Below are positions 24,284 to 38,259 of a DNA stretch of 64,000 bases, in pieces. This stretch comes from Bugula neritina. Its lineage: Eukaryota > Bryozoa > Gymnolaemata > Cheilostomatida > Bugulidae. Where the stretch lies: contig OZ037765.1 in the NCBI GenBank assembly GCA_964035545.1, positions 22,204,495-22,268,494 on the forward strand, given 5' to 3'. A program made the position numbers and the translations under genes. Numbering within the stretch: the first letter of the stretch is position 1; each line of letters starts with the position of its first letter. A model generated the notes under the pieces. The model was not told the origin of the DNA. It saw only the letters and a program-made list of their open reading frames with translations, and made no database searches.

Positions 24284-27200
24284 ATGGCAAAGGTTTATGA
24301 AGAAATAAAGAAACTACATACTGAACATTTATTTGATGATTTAAAAATTGTGGTAAGCATTCTTACTTGTCGAAATATTCAGAATTTGAACTTTTAGTGT
24401 ATTTTGGTCTACAATAAGCAGTAATGGATTTTTTTTATTAATTTTACTATCTTTAATAATGCTTCACTAGACTATGGAACAAGCACAATGGTATAACGCT
24501 TTCAACTATAAAATAGTTAATGTGGTGGGATATATTGACATGTAAATGGCTTATGTGGTTCTTGTGTTGTAACAATGAATGAATAATCACTTGTTGCTGT
24601 ATCTGTGATAATTTGTATTATAAACTTTACTTGTAGATTAGTTTGGCTTTATCTCGCCATGCCAATGTGTCTTTAAGTGATAGTGGATGTAACGTCATGT
24701 CTTTTACTCCGTATCATATATACCAGTTACACGTGTATTACGCAGACTCCTGGTATGAGAGTCAGGATTATACGAGAGCTGAGGTACTCATATATTTCTA
24801 AATATCAGCTAAAAGATGTTATTTTTTTTTAATTATTAAGTTCTGTTGTCAGGAAAAATAAGGAAATTATGCAATATTTTATATAATTTTTCTGATGATT
24901 AAACTAAACAGTTCTGAATATTGGAAACAGATTAAAAAGTATTTAAAGAATGTTTCTAATATATAAGCATTTCATATTAGAAATGTATTGTATGGCATTT
25001 TACTCAAAGTGTTTCAGGTATGATAGATTTTATAGCGTTTTTCTACACTGTTTCTGTAATAATTAAAACTCCAACTGGTTTGTACCAACTTCATAAGAGT
25101 ATAAATTTGCTTCTTTATATAAATATTTTTGCTCAATAATTTCTCTCTTAACATATAACTTTTCAAGAATTATTAGGTAGTGTTGGTAAGTTTTGTTCTA
25201 CGGACAAATTCTGCCAAGTGTTCTGAAACAAAGCCAGAAAATGGTGTTGCATTCTGTGTGACTCACTGTTTATCAACTAGTAGCTACTTCACACCATTAG
25301 GTTATGCCTTGAAACGATTGACTTGGCTGATGAGTAGTAACATCTGTGTTCATTACTTGACATGAGTAGAAAAATATGGTTCAACTCTGGTGGTAAATAG
25401 TGTTGGTAACACTCAAAGCTATAAAGTCAGTTTGCAAATATGGCACTTGAGGATTCTGTGTTCTCATGAATCATAATATTGTACTTTTTATTGCATATTA
25501 TTTTTTTTTAGAGACATTATAAAGACGCTCTAGGACTAAAGCGTGCTTTTAGACGTCCCAGTGAACCTTCCGACAAGCTGACAAACTTAGTATGTGTTTC
25601 TGCTATTAGATTAGCATAATGTGTAATTGTTCATTTAGGCTTCTAATGTTGTTGCAAACCAATTATTTTTTGTAGGAGTTAACAAGTGAAGCGACAGTGC
25701 GGTATAAATTGTATAAAATTTATTCAAAACTCAAACAACCAAAGTCAGCGATATCAGTGGTAAGTAAACTATTTCCCATGTAAACCAGTCTTTATTATTG
25801 CAATAATATTTGTTATTGTCTCTCAACAGATTAATGAGTTTTATGTTAGGCATGTTGTGAACGAGTTATCATGAATATAGCACCTGCGTTTTGCTATGTA
25901 AAATATTGATCAGTTTTGAAGTCTTGTTGCCCATTCAGTACACATTTGTGATTGAAAAGATTAAGCTATCACTTTTTAAATTTCGTAGTGTTGCCGCTTT
26001 TTTCAAAGTATGTTTAAATATTTAAAAATTTGAAATGATGTGCTGCTATAAGTAAAACTTTGCTTATATGAGTTGATATTTTTAAATAGATTGAACAAAA
26101 CATAAGTATATCAACAATAAATTGCATTTGATAGGATTGGATTTAACATTGGTTTTCAGTGTACTTCTTCATAGCTGTCAATAAGCAGATAGTTAAGAGG
26201 TGTTTATTGTGTGAGATTTGAGAGTAAATCTCAAGTTGTACCCCAAAACACGTCGATGTCGTTTTATAAAGCAAAAAAATTGAATTCTTCTATCTTTTTG
26301 TAGAATTAATTTTAGCTCCAAAATAGCTAATTTAAAGATACGGTTAGATTTATTTCTTGTTAATGATGATGCATAATAAACTGTAGTTACATTATGTCCT
26401 TTCTAGCTGGAAGCTTTATCAACTAAAGAGAGAACGCCTGGTATAAACATGGCACTTGGTGATCTGTACAGGGAGGAGGGTATGGACAGGTCGGCTATTA
26501 CTTCATACAAGGAAGTTCTCAGGTAATCTGTCTGACACATATGTATCTATGATAATACACATGACTAGTATGTATACTTTATGCTTCTTTAGTATCAAGT
26601 CTACATTTATCTGATATAATCATTAGTAATTGTGCACCCTTGATATTTTCATAACTGTTACCATTCTATTAAAAAAAGATAGCTTTTTCTATCTTTTGAG
26701 CGTTTTTTGTTTAAAAATCATGAACTTAAGACATTAAATTATGTGTTGTAATTTGTATTTTGCCTTTTTCCTTCTATATAGGTGCTATTAAAATGTGATA
26801 TAAAACTAATAGCACTCATCTATGTACAAATTATGTAGTTACATACTGGTATTTGATATTTTAGGTGTTGTCCTCTCTCCGTTGAAGCTGCCAGAAACCT
26901 GATGAAATTAGGAGTGCAAAGATTGAACATAGCGACGTTGATGTTGAATACATTGCAGTCTATAAATGATGAAGATTGGTAGGATAACTCTTTCAGTATA
27001 CTTTATTTTTCAAATTTTGTTAATTTTCCTGCATAAAATCTTCTGCTACTTCCTAGAGTAGCATATACGGCATAATTTAAAGTATAATATTTCAAAATAA
27101 TCTCAATAACAAGTTAATTGTGTTTTAGTTTCGCTCAGTATTTCGTGTTACCAATCACTCTCGACGATATTATCTATGAAACGATACACTAAAACGCTAC

Positions 27201-30200
27201 ATTTCTTCTTAATGCTTTCAGGCTGATTGGCTGGATTAATATTCAGCAACAAATAAATGATAGTGATTGGATGTCTGCACTTGGAAAAATACGAAGCTTC
27301 GAGAAAGTAAGTATATTTGGTAAAAGTCAAATGTTAGTGTGGAGTAAGGTGAGATAACTTCAACATTGTGCAATATCACTGAAATTACATTCTGCAATTA
27401 CCCTTGAAAAAGTTTTCTATAGAACTTGGGAGTTGTTGTTTCATGCATATTCCTATCATTAGATCACAACTTTGGTACTCGTGCAGGTACTTTAGTTGGT
27501 TTATGTATTTCTTCTTGTTTCTATTTAAAACCTAAATAGTATCTTGTATTTGATATTAATGTAGATTTGTCCAAGAAATGTTGATGTTTGGAATACTCAA
27601 GCTGATGTACATTATATGTACGGACAGTATCCTCAAGCTAAACTACGTTGGCAACAGGTGCGCTCCATTTATCTATGTTCTTATCAGATATTCCACTGTG
27701 TATTCTTTATTTGGAGTTGTTACATTATGGCCAAATATTAAATGAATCCTTGTCAGTTTTATTATTTACTGCTAGTCTGCTAAAGTTTTAAGTTAGTCAC
27801 AGTGTGTTGTTTTCTTATTTTATGCACAGCTGTTTGATGGTCACCCATTAGTTATTAAGAATACAGACAAACTAGCTTATCTTTTACTAAAAGATAAAGA
27901 CCAGGTTGCCCTATCCAGGTAGGAATACACCTAGTATTGTCTCAGTACATTCTAGAACTTTGCATAGAAAATAAGTTGCCTCGAAATTGTAGGCGTGAAG
28001 AAATTTGATTTTAAAATTATCTAAATAGCGAAATAAAAAAATAAATAAAAAAATTGTGACTTGTAGAATTTATTTTTGTGTGGCTGTATTCACACGCTTT
28101 TATTTAATATAACTTTATTTTATTGAAGTCACAAAAGTATATAATATTTTTTGTACTATTACATAATACAAGCTTGTGTTGGGTAGAGCTGCCAGTGTAG
28201 GGTAACAATCTCACGTGGTTATTCATGTGACTGCAAGAGAAAAACTGCAAGTTTGTCATTCTCGCAGTTCAAACATGAGAGCTAAACTAAGGAAAGACAA
28301 CCCTTCCAACTTGAGACAAACAAATAATGGTCTAAAATGTGTAAAACTGGTTTAAAGGAGAAAAAAATTAAATACTAGAAATAACTTTTCTACAAATACA
28401 TTTTTCAAGCTCGCTCGAAAAGCTATAATGAGAAAATTTTTTGGAAATATAAATGTCAGAAAAGAGTGAACACAATTCTTGAAATTTTAATTTTCGTGTA
28501 GCTTCTAAAATTTTTCTCCTTTGTTGCAACATAAATAAGTTTTATTTTACTTTATTAATATCAATTTAAAATTTTACTAATTTTCAGTTTATAAATAATA
28601 GAGGCTTTAGAATGGCAAATCCTACTCTATTGTGTTTAAAAATCATCACCAAGAGCTGATTTTAGTTCTGCTAATCAGTTTTTAATACTTTACTTTAATT
28701 AATGTTCAATTAGTTTATTCCCTTGATTTACACTGCATGTCTGTGGTGTTTAAGTGATGCCTTAGAAGTGATTAATAACTGTAAGAGTTTTTTCTGTTAG
28801 TTTAACTAAAGATATAGAGTAGTCCATTACATGCGATGATGTTGTAGACTTTGTACACAGTTGGGAGATGTCAGCAGCGACATTCCTGAACCTTGGATAG
28901 CCAACAGCGCACATTGTATACTCACTAACAGAAATTCCGACGCTGTCAACTTGATAGATAAGGTCAGATTTTGTTACTAATTTTACTGAACCTTTTCAAA
29001 TTTCCTAGAAAAGTCAAACACTACACTTGTTGAATACCTAAATCACAAACTTGTAATTGAAGCAAGCAATAAGTATTTAATTTTAATGTGGTTGAATGTG
29101 TGTGTTTTATATGGCTTTAATATATTCATAGAAGGTAAACTTGGTTTTTTAAAGCAGGCTAAGGATTTTCTAATGCGGCACAGGAGCAATTATGACTGGG
29201 TGCCCTTACTAAGCAACGGTGGTGTCGTGAAGAGCATCCAGGCATAATTGCCCCTGAGTCACAATAGAAAACAAGTCCTTAGCCTGCTTAAAAAGCCTTC
29301 CATCAGGGTTCTCACAGTGATAGTGGCTATAAAATCACGTGAGTAAGCAGGTAAACTTGCAGGTAACTGACTCTCTAGTTGACCTATGTTTAGACGAATA
29401 TAACTCTAGGTAACTTGTGTAGGTAGATATAAAATTAGCTCTGTTGCAGGCCATAGCCATTGAACCTAAATCTTACACAGCAAGTATAATCAAGGGAATT
29501 GCGATGAATATAAAAGGTGCTCTAGCTGTCTCTAAAAAGTACTTTCGAGACGCCCTGCGGTACTGCCCTACTCGGCTGGATGCTTACCATGGTTGGTAAA
29601 TCTGCAATCTCTCATGTTTTTTATGTTTTATCTGCTTATAGCCATCAGTATTCATATTATTAGTAACTATATGAGTTATTAAGTTAGGGTTAAACTGTTT
29701 AAAAATTATTTCAAACTGCAAGAAATGTGCAATGAAATTTTTTTAAGTAAATAATTTATGACTCTACACAGTTGTTTGATAAAATAGTGAATTATTTGTT
29801 ATCAATTGCTTTAGTTTGCATAGGGAATTCTCATTATTACCAAATCTTACAAATTATTTTATTTTCTATTTTTGAAATGACCAGCTAACATAGTTGACCA
29901 CAAAACTTAGCCAAAAAAATAGCGGAAAATAAATAACCCCTAATTGCAAATCATTAAATTAAACTGAAAATCCTAGAATAACAAATAACCTGAAGAATGT
30001 AAACATTCAAATTTTTTAAGCAAGTGTGATTTAAGTTGATAAAATATAACACAAAATCAGTGCCAAATAAGTAGATGAAGTGGAACATGTAAACTTAAGA
30101 GTTTGGTACAATTATTAATAATAAGGCAACTCCAAATTTTTTCTCAAAATTTTGGCTGAGTTGTGCAATAAATTGCATTTGTGTAAGTCAAATTACAAAG

Positions 30201-33200
30201 TACATGAAATCTTATAGCGTAATTTTCACTTCACACATGAGTTTAGAAATATATTTGGAAGTTTTGAAAGTGCAAACTATTTTAAATTTCAGAGTCACTC
30301 AAGTCAGCTCTGAAAGGAGGTCATGTTAAAGACGCAATTGCTGTAGCGGATTTGGCTCTCAAGTATATAGGTCAGACCCCCAGCACTCTATATGTAAGTA
30401 GACACCAATGAAGTGTAAGTTATATCAGTCTAACATCTAGCACTCTATAATATTTTGAGCTGCATGTGACAGATATTGATTTCCTAAAAGTCAATATGAC
30501 TCATCCAAGTTTAGTGTGGGGAAATACAACTGCTGGAGTTCTATGCATTGGAAGTTTATGGAGATCACGCTGGAACATGCAGAAAGAGGCAGTCTTAAAA
30601 ACACTAGCTTAGGTGGAAGGTCTTATGGTGACATTCTCAATATAAATTTTTTGAAAAGTAACTTGCATTAATATTTAACAAAGCCAACAGTTTTAAATAT
30701 ATTCGTAAAGCTTCAATCGCTTCTACATATATTCCACAGTTTTAAAGTTTTGTATCATATAGGCAATGGATTTGTCACCAAGTCCAGTCTATAATTTGTA
30801 CAATATTTAAAACACTCCAATGTAGATTGGTTTTACGTAGAGCTGATCATTAAGACAACTAAAATCAATTCCTACAAGTAGTGGAAAGTAATTGCCGGTG
30901 CTTGTTTATGATTGGTTTAGTAATTAGCTGTTTATTTATCATCAGATGTAAGTCAGAACCTTCATATTGTGTGATGTATATAAAGTATGTATATAAAGTA
31001 TGTATGTATGTGCAATGTCACTGTTTACGTCATAAGAGCTGCATGCTATTTTAAGTAATACATTGCGTATAATTGAATTAGTGGATTTATAAATTGCAAT
31101 ATTGGTTTCTACACTTTATTGAGGCATCCATATATAAAGCTACGTGACTTATATTTAAATAATAGAAATTATAGCAAAATATGATTCCCATATTTTAAAA
31201 GTAGTGCGGTATATGGATATGAAATAATATTCATAATTATTTATCTTTATACAATTTTGAAATATTATGTTTAATGTCTGCTTGTAGATGTATGGCAAAG
31301 CTCTTTCTCACGGAGACCAAAAACAGAAATCTAAAGTAAGTTTAGTCGTATAAAACTACTGTACTTTACGTGATATTTCAAGATTACATTTCCTTGGGAA
31401 GCCTACATTTATACCAGAATAAAGTTAAAAATTGAGCTGCGTTTTATATGTTCCAATTGTTGTATTCTTAGGTTGTTGTGAGGTGATTAACATTGTTTCG
31501 TAATACTTATTACAGGCCAAGGTATTCTTGGAAAAGTCTATACAAGCAGACTCTAGCTTCGTATACCCAGTGTACACTCTAGTAGGTCTCATTAGCAAGC
31601 AAGAGAAGCACCGTAAAGCCATTCACATGTAAGTGGAGCTTCGAACATGTAACTGTAATAACCAAATCAATGAGGCTGAGGTACTGGAAATGTGAATGCT
31701 TTGTGCTGTTTTATAATTGTGTAATTTTGAATCGATGATACAGATTAACTGTAATATCAGGTTAGGAAAAAACGTGTTCAGCTGAATAGTTCAAATAGCC
31801 ATGATGATAGTTTTCTAAGTTATAAGATGAATTTTAAGGTTCAATAAAAACAGATGGGCTAAGCAAACCACGGTACTGGGTTATAGAAGCGCCAAATCTA
31901 TGGAAAGCATTTACAAAACCTCGATACTAGACTTTGATTGAATAGAAATCTCTTATTGAATTTCAGTTTGTTGTGTTGTGTTGGCATGCCATTGGTTGAT
32001 GTCCTATGACCGTGACAGCTGCCCATATCAGCAGATATTTGTGTGATGCAGTATTTGAAAGTTCAGTTTTCTTAAGCAGAAATTCAATGGGCTGTAATAC
32101 CAGGAAAAACAGTTTAGTTTTACAATGTATTTTTAGGACTATAACCTGATAATATAATAATCTTTTACTATTCCTTGCTTATGTGTATACTTTGTGTTCC
32201 CACCTGTCTACTCATCAACCTGGGTGGGCAGTTGATATAGAAGGCAGTTTACTCTGTTTACAGTTTGCTTTCAGTCTGTGGCAGAGATTTATTTTTTTTA
32301 CAGACTAGAATCTTGTCTGAAAGATAACAGCACATCTAAGCTGCATCAGCTGCTTGGAAATTCACTTCTTGAAGTTGGCGAAAGAGCAAGGGCCATGCAC
32401 CATTATAATATTGCATTAAAGTGAGTTCCATATAAGTATATATCCACATTAGTTTACTAAGTCAATATTGTCTATTTTGAAAATGGCAATAAAACTGTGT
32501 AGTGAGTCCCCTTTTGTCCTTATTTAGAATGATTAATATTTAATTCACTTTTTCAGCATTGTGTATTCAATGAACTGGCAAAATATTGAATAATTATGAT
32601 TCAGTTTATACAATTCTCACATTTCATATTATTCAGCAGAAGATGATAAACAAAACAGTGTCATGTATTATGAGAAATTGAAATGTTTTTATTAACTCAG
32701 GCACGTACCTTGTACATGACATGTTTATTTTTTACCAATGTGTCATTATTTCTGAATTTCTAACAAACTAACTCAACTTAAATGTATTCAATATGCGTTA
32801 CAACTTTTATTGAAAGCTTATTTTAAACAAAAGTTATTGGTAGCATCAATTTGAGTAAACGTATATTTTTGCACTTATAATTATATTGATATATTAGTCC
32901 ATTATTTTAAACCATGTTTGATGTACTTATTTCTATCTAAAGTAAAAGTGTGATAGCTTATTTTTGTTATTTCACAAAAATTATCTGTAATTTTTCTATA
33001 AAACTGTTCAAACAAACATGTGTGCAATACTATATTATATTCAACGTGCGGCAACTATTTGTAGCTTGGACCCTAGCAACAAGAAGGCTAAGGAGGGCTT
33101 AGAACAAACTGAAAAAAAGATGGATGGGAACTCATTGGACGAGAGTTTTATAGCGCAAAGCTTAGATCAGAGTGTAGAGGTTAGTTATGGTCAGTAATTA

Positions 33201-34395
33201 TGATTATAATGAAGGAAATATAATTATTATATAAATTAAATTTATTTGATATTGTTTTAATATTTGTTTATTTTTGTTATTGTTTTCATTTTGTTTTTTG
33301 AATGAATAAAAGAAGATTTTGGAGAATATCTGCATCTGTTATTTACTCATATATACTGTAGTTAGTGATGTTGTAATAGCTATTATTACAAGTCAGCCCA
33401 CTGAAAGCTTTTTAAAGTTTACTGTGTCCCAATATTTATACAGCTAAAAAGTTTAACATTGTATAAACTTTGTTTATATAACAATCATATGTGTGAAATG
33501 GATCTACACGCAGTTTATGTAATTGTATTCCATACGAATATTGATTTCAAAAACAGCACCAGCTGAGAGTCGAATGTATTAACAAATAAATGTATCTACT
33601 TCAATATTTGTTTACATGCCTTTAAAGAACTATTTTTACAGTTACATATTACACTCTTGATACTCACATATTTAATGCCTCTGTCAACTTTGAACATGAT
33701 TCAGCTTACGTATATATGACAACTGTGTACTCAACAATTTCAACTGATAATCTGTAATATTTTCTACACTTATTTTAAACTCTTGACATGCAACAAAGCT
33801 AACAAATTAGATTTTTGTTTTTCTTTTCCAATTGAGAAAGTTTATAAAAATGTTGTGTAGACTTGGTGTGTCGAAGAAACAATTATTCAATCAATATTTT
33901 CTCTACTATTTTGCTAATTGAGAATACAAACCCTGGTCCTACTGATGAGTTTGATTATTTAAATTTTCAACATTTTCTTACTTGAATTCTGGTGTAAGTG
34001 GCAAGAATGTAGCTTTTTATTATAAGTTTGTTATTAAAACATTAAACTTCTTACCATTTGCGCTGTATAAAGTAGTATCTAGCATTTGGTATATTGATAC
34101 CAGAGCAGTAGATGATACTATTTATATAGCACTGCTTATATAATACAAGGAGCACATAATTGTAAGATTTACAGGCAATATTTTTTTAGCTCCACTCAAA
34201 TCTAACAAATATTGTTACATAATAATGTTTCATTTTGGAAAAAATATTCCTCAGCATCTTTTTATGATGTACATGTGGTTGATACATGTTTCCCCTACCG
34301 ATGCTGCTGTTATGGTGGTCGTATTTGTCCAACAGGTCGAGTTGAATGATGGTTTCGATGCCCTGTCATGGTCTGATCCTGAGGTGGGAATCTAG
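24284..34395 (+). CDS. ANAPC7: Anaphase-promoting complex subunit 7 (TPR protein)
   Basis: Seventeen exons: 24284-24352, 24637-24783, 25512-25589, 25676-25759, 26407-26522, 26865-26978, 27222-27306, 27565-27657, 27830-27918, 28848-28962, 29450-29591, 30293-30393, 31288-31335, 31516-31628, 32304-32420, 33065-33179, 34336-34395 (TAG). Together they give 561 residues (human about 565). All junctions are GT-AG and in frame. Visible hallmarks: QLHVYYADSWYESQDYTRAE near the N-terminus, the pair KERTPGINMALGDLYREEG and TSYKEVLRCCPLS, then a series of TPR helices (GIAMNIKGALAVSKKYFRDA; LHQLLGNSLLEVGERARAMH; YNIALNLDPSNKKAKEGLEQ) and an acidic tail ending in ALSWSDPEVGI. APC7 is a scaffold TPR subunit of the APC/C E3 ligase arm that binds CDC20/CDH1 and drives mitotic exit. 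The start follows an acceptor-like TTTCTTTACAG, implying a 5' UTR intron. AATAAA at 34404-34409 overlaps the end of the gene. Confidence 0.95.
29135..29345 (-). repeat. SINE-like repeat, inverted (fold-back) copy in an ANAPC7 intron
   Basis: Two arms about 70 bp long face each other. The left arm starts AAAGCAGGCTAAGGATTTTC at 29152. The right arm, read on the minus strand, starts TTTTTAAGCAGGCTAAGGAC at 29305. Both lead into CAATTATG. The right arm extends outward through CTGATGGAAGGC and GTGAGAA. The same head and body occur at 55339-55498, so this is a dispersed family with one copy folded back on a second. Confidence 0.75.
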
Positions 34396-36889
34396 TTGAG
34401 AAAAATAAAAAGACAAAAGGTGAAATTTTACTCCTTATCTCAAGATTTTAGGAGTTGAAAAGTTGTGATTAATATTATATCTATCACAAACAAAACCATC
34501 CTACCTTTTAGCTTGCATGCTTCATATAATATTTGTAGTAATAGAAAATCAAAATTGATGGTCACGTTTTAACAATTTTGTTATAACGTAAGTGTAAAGC
34601 ATTTAAAACAGATTTAATAATTATGTAAATAACAATAATTTTTATTCAAAATTGATTTTTATTACAAAATTATTGAACCTATATTTTTATTTTCCTTTCA
34701 TATCCTTATAAAATCTTATATTATTTTTGGTTTTATGTAACGTATCTTAGCAAGTCCATCTTGCACATGACTCATGGTAATTGTTGCTAGTAACAGTTTA
34801 AATATTTTATATTTTGCACAGCCTCAAAGTATAGGGCAGTTAGAGCATTTATATTAGGAAATTCTGTCCCTCCAAGGTGCTATCATATGCACAGTATATT
34901 GCATTATATTTTTCATATTACTGCTGGCAATGCAAGTAATTAAAAATAAAAAATTATGTTATATGTTTCCAAAATGATGTGCTTGATTTCTTTGTTAGTG
35001 CGAATTACTTGAGAGTTTGCTCAGCAAATCAGTTACTCTTGTAAGTTGTTTATGAGATTGACTTTTGCCATTGGCTGTTTATTCTTCTGTTAAGAGTTTA
35101 GCTAAGAAAAATATCAAAAGGGTAAAGAAATTGGCTGTTAGTATATACAAATGTTGATACAAATAATGGCATCCTATAGTCCACACCTGTCATGAGCTTA
35201 ATGCACACCAAACACTGATATAAGTGTGAATTGCATATCAACATTGTAAACTTTAACAAAAAACTGCAGGGGATCAAATGTCAAGCAATTACATCTCATC
35301 AGCTTATAATAACACCAGTTATAATAACATACAGCTTGCATACCTTTCAACTTAGTGCTGTATGAAAAAACATGCTAACATTGTATCATTGTGCCCCTTT
35401 ACAATGAAACTAAGCTAATGTGCTCTAATTAAAAATCAAATAACATCATTGAAACTATATGGGAAGAGTAATTAGCAGTACAAGCAACTGATTTTTGGCT
35501 CTTTGTCATTATCTATAGTGAAAGCAGTTGTCAAAATAATTGTAAACATGTTTAGATAAATTTTTATCCACATGTGTCTGAAAAGAGGCAACACGCCTTT
35601 TGTGATGTTAAGGATTTGCTAAAGACGCGTGCTACTGGCTATACCGACTGCGCATAGAGGGGCAGGTGTGAAAGAACGTCTTTAGAGTTCTCCACTTCAA
35701 TCATACTTATTCACACATTTACCTCCTCTTAAAACTGTGTATACATCAATCCTTTCAAAATATGACGTTTAGTGTGTTACCATTCTAATATGTCATCTAG
35801 GTTGAGTGGCACTGCCACACTACAACAATGTATCTTTGCTATGCATTTCTAAGGCTATGAACGGTAAGCAGCTGATGAACATTTATTAGAAAGCAGCTTA
35901 TTTGAATAATAAAGATACAGTGGGATATAACAATCTCTTATTTTATATTGACACCGTCGGCTGGCAAAAATAGCCACACAATAAAACTCTTTAGCACATG
36001 TAATCCGGATGCTCTAGTATCTCCGCACAGCTTCTGTTTCAACAAATCTCTTTCATTAAACCAAATTCAATACTTTGCAAGCTGCCAAAATGTATACATA
36101 ATTTATTAAGATAATTCTTCAAGTTTTTCTTTGGTGAAGTAATGGTTCCTAGAGAGTTGTTATTGCCTTAATAGGCTTCTTGAATATCTAATGGTATGTA
36201 AATATTAATTTAACACATTTTTACACAACTATCCGTTCAATCAATACAAGAAAAACATCATTCAGCATTTTTCTATCAACTCTATCTTTTGAAAAGTTGC
36301 AATTTGATGTGTTTTAATCAATAAATAAAGGATTTGTAAACTAGATATGCGAGAATGCTTCCGTTACATTCTATTTTACGTGTCATATGCTGTGTAAATT
36401 GTAAACCCATCCTAATTTCCAATATCCTCATCGGGTATAATTGTAATAGTATCTTACTCATTATTCATTTTCCTGAATTTTGCATGAATTCAAAATAAAT
36501 CCAAAGAAACTCTAAAAGCCTTTTTGTATGGATGTTTTGTTTGTTTTTTGATACAGTTAGCCAGTTTCAATGTTTAGTTGAATAAACATGGAAGATCAAT
36601 TGCTTTTATTGTGTTTGGTGGTTTGATTTGAATGACACATCAGTATGCGTTGTTCTCTGCAACTGGTCTTTTGAAACTCAACACTTTATTGGTTAATGCT
36701 GATTGGCTGACTGCTCGCAGTAGCTGACTTATTCAAATAATACGTGCTTATCTTCTTTTTATATATCATGTTATTGGGCTAATCTGCCTGTTAAAATAAC
36801 AACAAACAGAGGGTGGTCGCAAGCCGCATATAAATTCTCCTTTTTTTAAACATAAAGTCATTTCAGTATTCACTCGTTGGTCAGTAACC
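34396..36889. other. Intergenic region ANAPC7 to FOXL1
   Basis: No coding exon could be supported. The left end carries the ANAPC7 3' UTR. The right end is the promoter of the forkhead gene. In between is AT-rich sequence. A less AT-rich stretch at 35580-35690 (including GCGTGCTACTGGCTATACCG) may be a repeat fragment or regulatory element; I do not recognise it. Confidence 0.5.
36688..36872 (+). promoter_or_regulatory. Core promoter of the forkhead gene
   Basis: Two inverted CCAAT boxes (ATTGG at 36688-36692 and 36702-36706, 14 bp apart) lie upstream of a TATA box (TATAAA, 36829-36834). An initiator-like TTTCAGTATT (36861-36870) sits about 30-36 bp further, followed by a second candidate, TTCACTC. 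The ATG is at 36890, giving a very short 5' UTR. Positions are consistent with a TATA-driven, regulated developmental gene. Confidence 0.6.
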
Positions 36890-38259
36890 ATGACTTCTCC
36901 AGCATCTCTAGTTGGTTCAGACTTGAGGTTTCCCCCTTTTCCTTCAGCAGTGATGTCAGCATATAACCCGTATATGCTCGAGTATAATCGTTATGCGTTG
37001 CAAATGCTTGCCGACATGAAGCAGAGAGAGCAACCACAGAAACCTCCGTACAGCTACATCGCACTCATTGCCATGGCGGTAAAAAGTGCCCCAGACAGAA
37101 AAATAACTCTCAATGGTATATACCAATTTATCATGGACAGGTTTCCATACTACCATGATAATAAACAGGGCTGGCAAAACTCAATTAGACACAATCTAAG
37201 CCTTAATGACTGCTTCATGAAGGTCGCTAGGGAAAAAGGAAAACCTGGTAAAGGAAATTATTGGACTCTCGACCCAAAATGTGAAGACATGTTTGAAAAT
37301 GGCAACTACAGACGGAGGAAAAGAAGAACAAAAGCGGGAGGAAGTGAAGAAGCTGAAAGTGATGATGCAGCCTCCTTTACTGAAGACCATGAGCTCTCAA
37401 ACGAACTCTCCAATGATACTACAGGTAAGCTGGTGATAAAATATCACTCAATCTAGTAAGAGAACTATTATGATTTTTAATGTAAATTTATATTCAGGTT
37501 AAGCATAGAATCTGTGAAAAGATCTGCTACATTATTTACATATTCACTATTTATCTTTAATCACACATTTTTCTAATTCTAAAACTTATGTTTCGATCAC
37601 TTCTTTAACAACTGAGTTGTGAAAAATGCAAATTTTTGCTTTTTAAATAGCAGAATATATTGTTGTAAACTTGAACCAAGCTATATTATAATTTCAAGGA
37701 GTTTTTGCTTTAACTTTTAGTGTTTAGCGCTGGTGAGCCAGTAGAATTCCTAGAAGCTGAGTCAGTGCAGCCAGCTTTGGAAGTAAACCTATCAGATAAA
37801 GAAACTTCTCCTGATCCTTCTTTCACGCCTGCAGTGACTAAAGAAACAGATGAAGGACAGCAGCAAATTAAAACTGGAGACAGCATCATCTCTTCACCAT
37901 CAGTGAGTAGAAAAAGAAACGCCTTTAGCATAGACAACATCATAAATGGTATGGACAATTCTAGTGAGTCTGAAGATTTGTTATCACCGCAGGCTAAAAA
38001 ACAGAAACCTACTAATATATTTGACTCTATACCTAGCCCTCCTCCTAAAATAACAGACTTTCATAGTCGAACCATGATGGGTATGCCAGGCTTTCCAGCA
38101 CCAATATATAATCCATTTCTGTTGAATCATTTCGCCACAAGAACTCCAGCTTCGTTACCAACAGCTAGCCAAAGGTCATCATTGGGCTTTATTCCTATGA
38201 TGCCTCCTTTCATACCTCCCAGTTTGTCAAGTTTTCATGGGCCTCAGTCAATATTGTAG
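36890..38259 (+). CDS. FOXL1: Forkhead transcription factor, FoxL1-like
   Basis: Two exons, 36890-37424 and 37721-38259 (TAG), encode 357 residues. The forkhead (winged-helix) domain covers about residues 50-148: [20 protein letters not shown], helix 3 [11 protein letters not shown] (97-107), and the wing region ending [20 protein letters not shown] together with [11 protein letters not shown] and [15 protein letters not shown] points to FoxL1 rather than FoxC, FoxL2 or FoxE. The usual KVPRE is KVARE here (Ala113). A C-terminal eh1 motif, FSIDNII (247-253), predicts Groucho/TLE binding and repression. A second short conserved-looking block ([14 protein letters not shown]) lies near the end. 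The intron falls after the forkhead domain; vertebrate FOXL1 is intronless. It probably acts in the nucleus in mesoderm or gut patterning, as FoxL1 does elsewhere. AATAAA at 38291-38296 gives a very short 3' UTR; another lies near 38418. The subfamily assignment is by eye. Confidence 0.85.

Noticed and set aside
36870-37390. Minus-strand open frames opposite the forkhead exon
   Set aside because: These are shadows of the well-supported forkhead coding strand.
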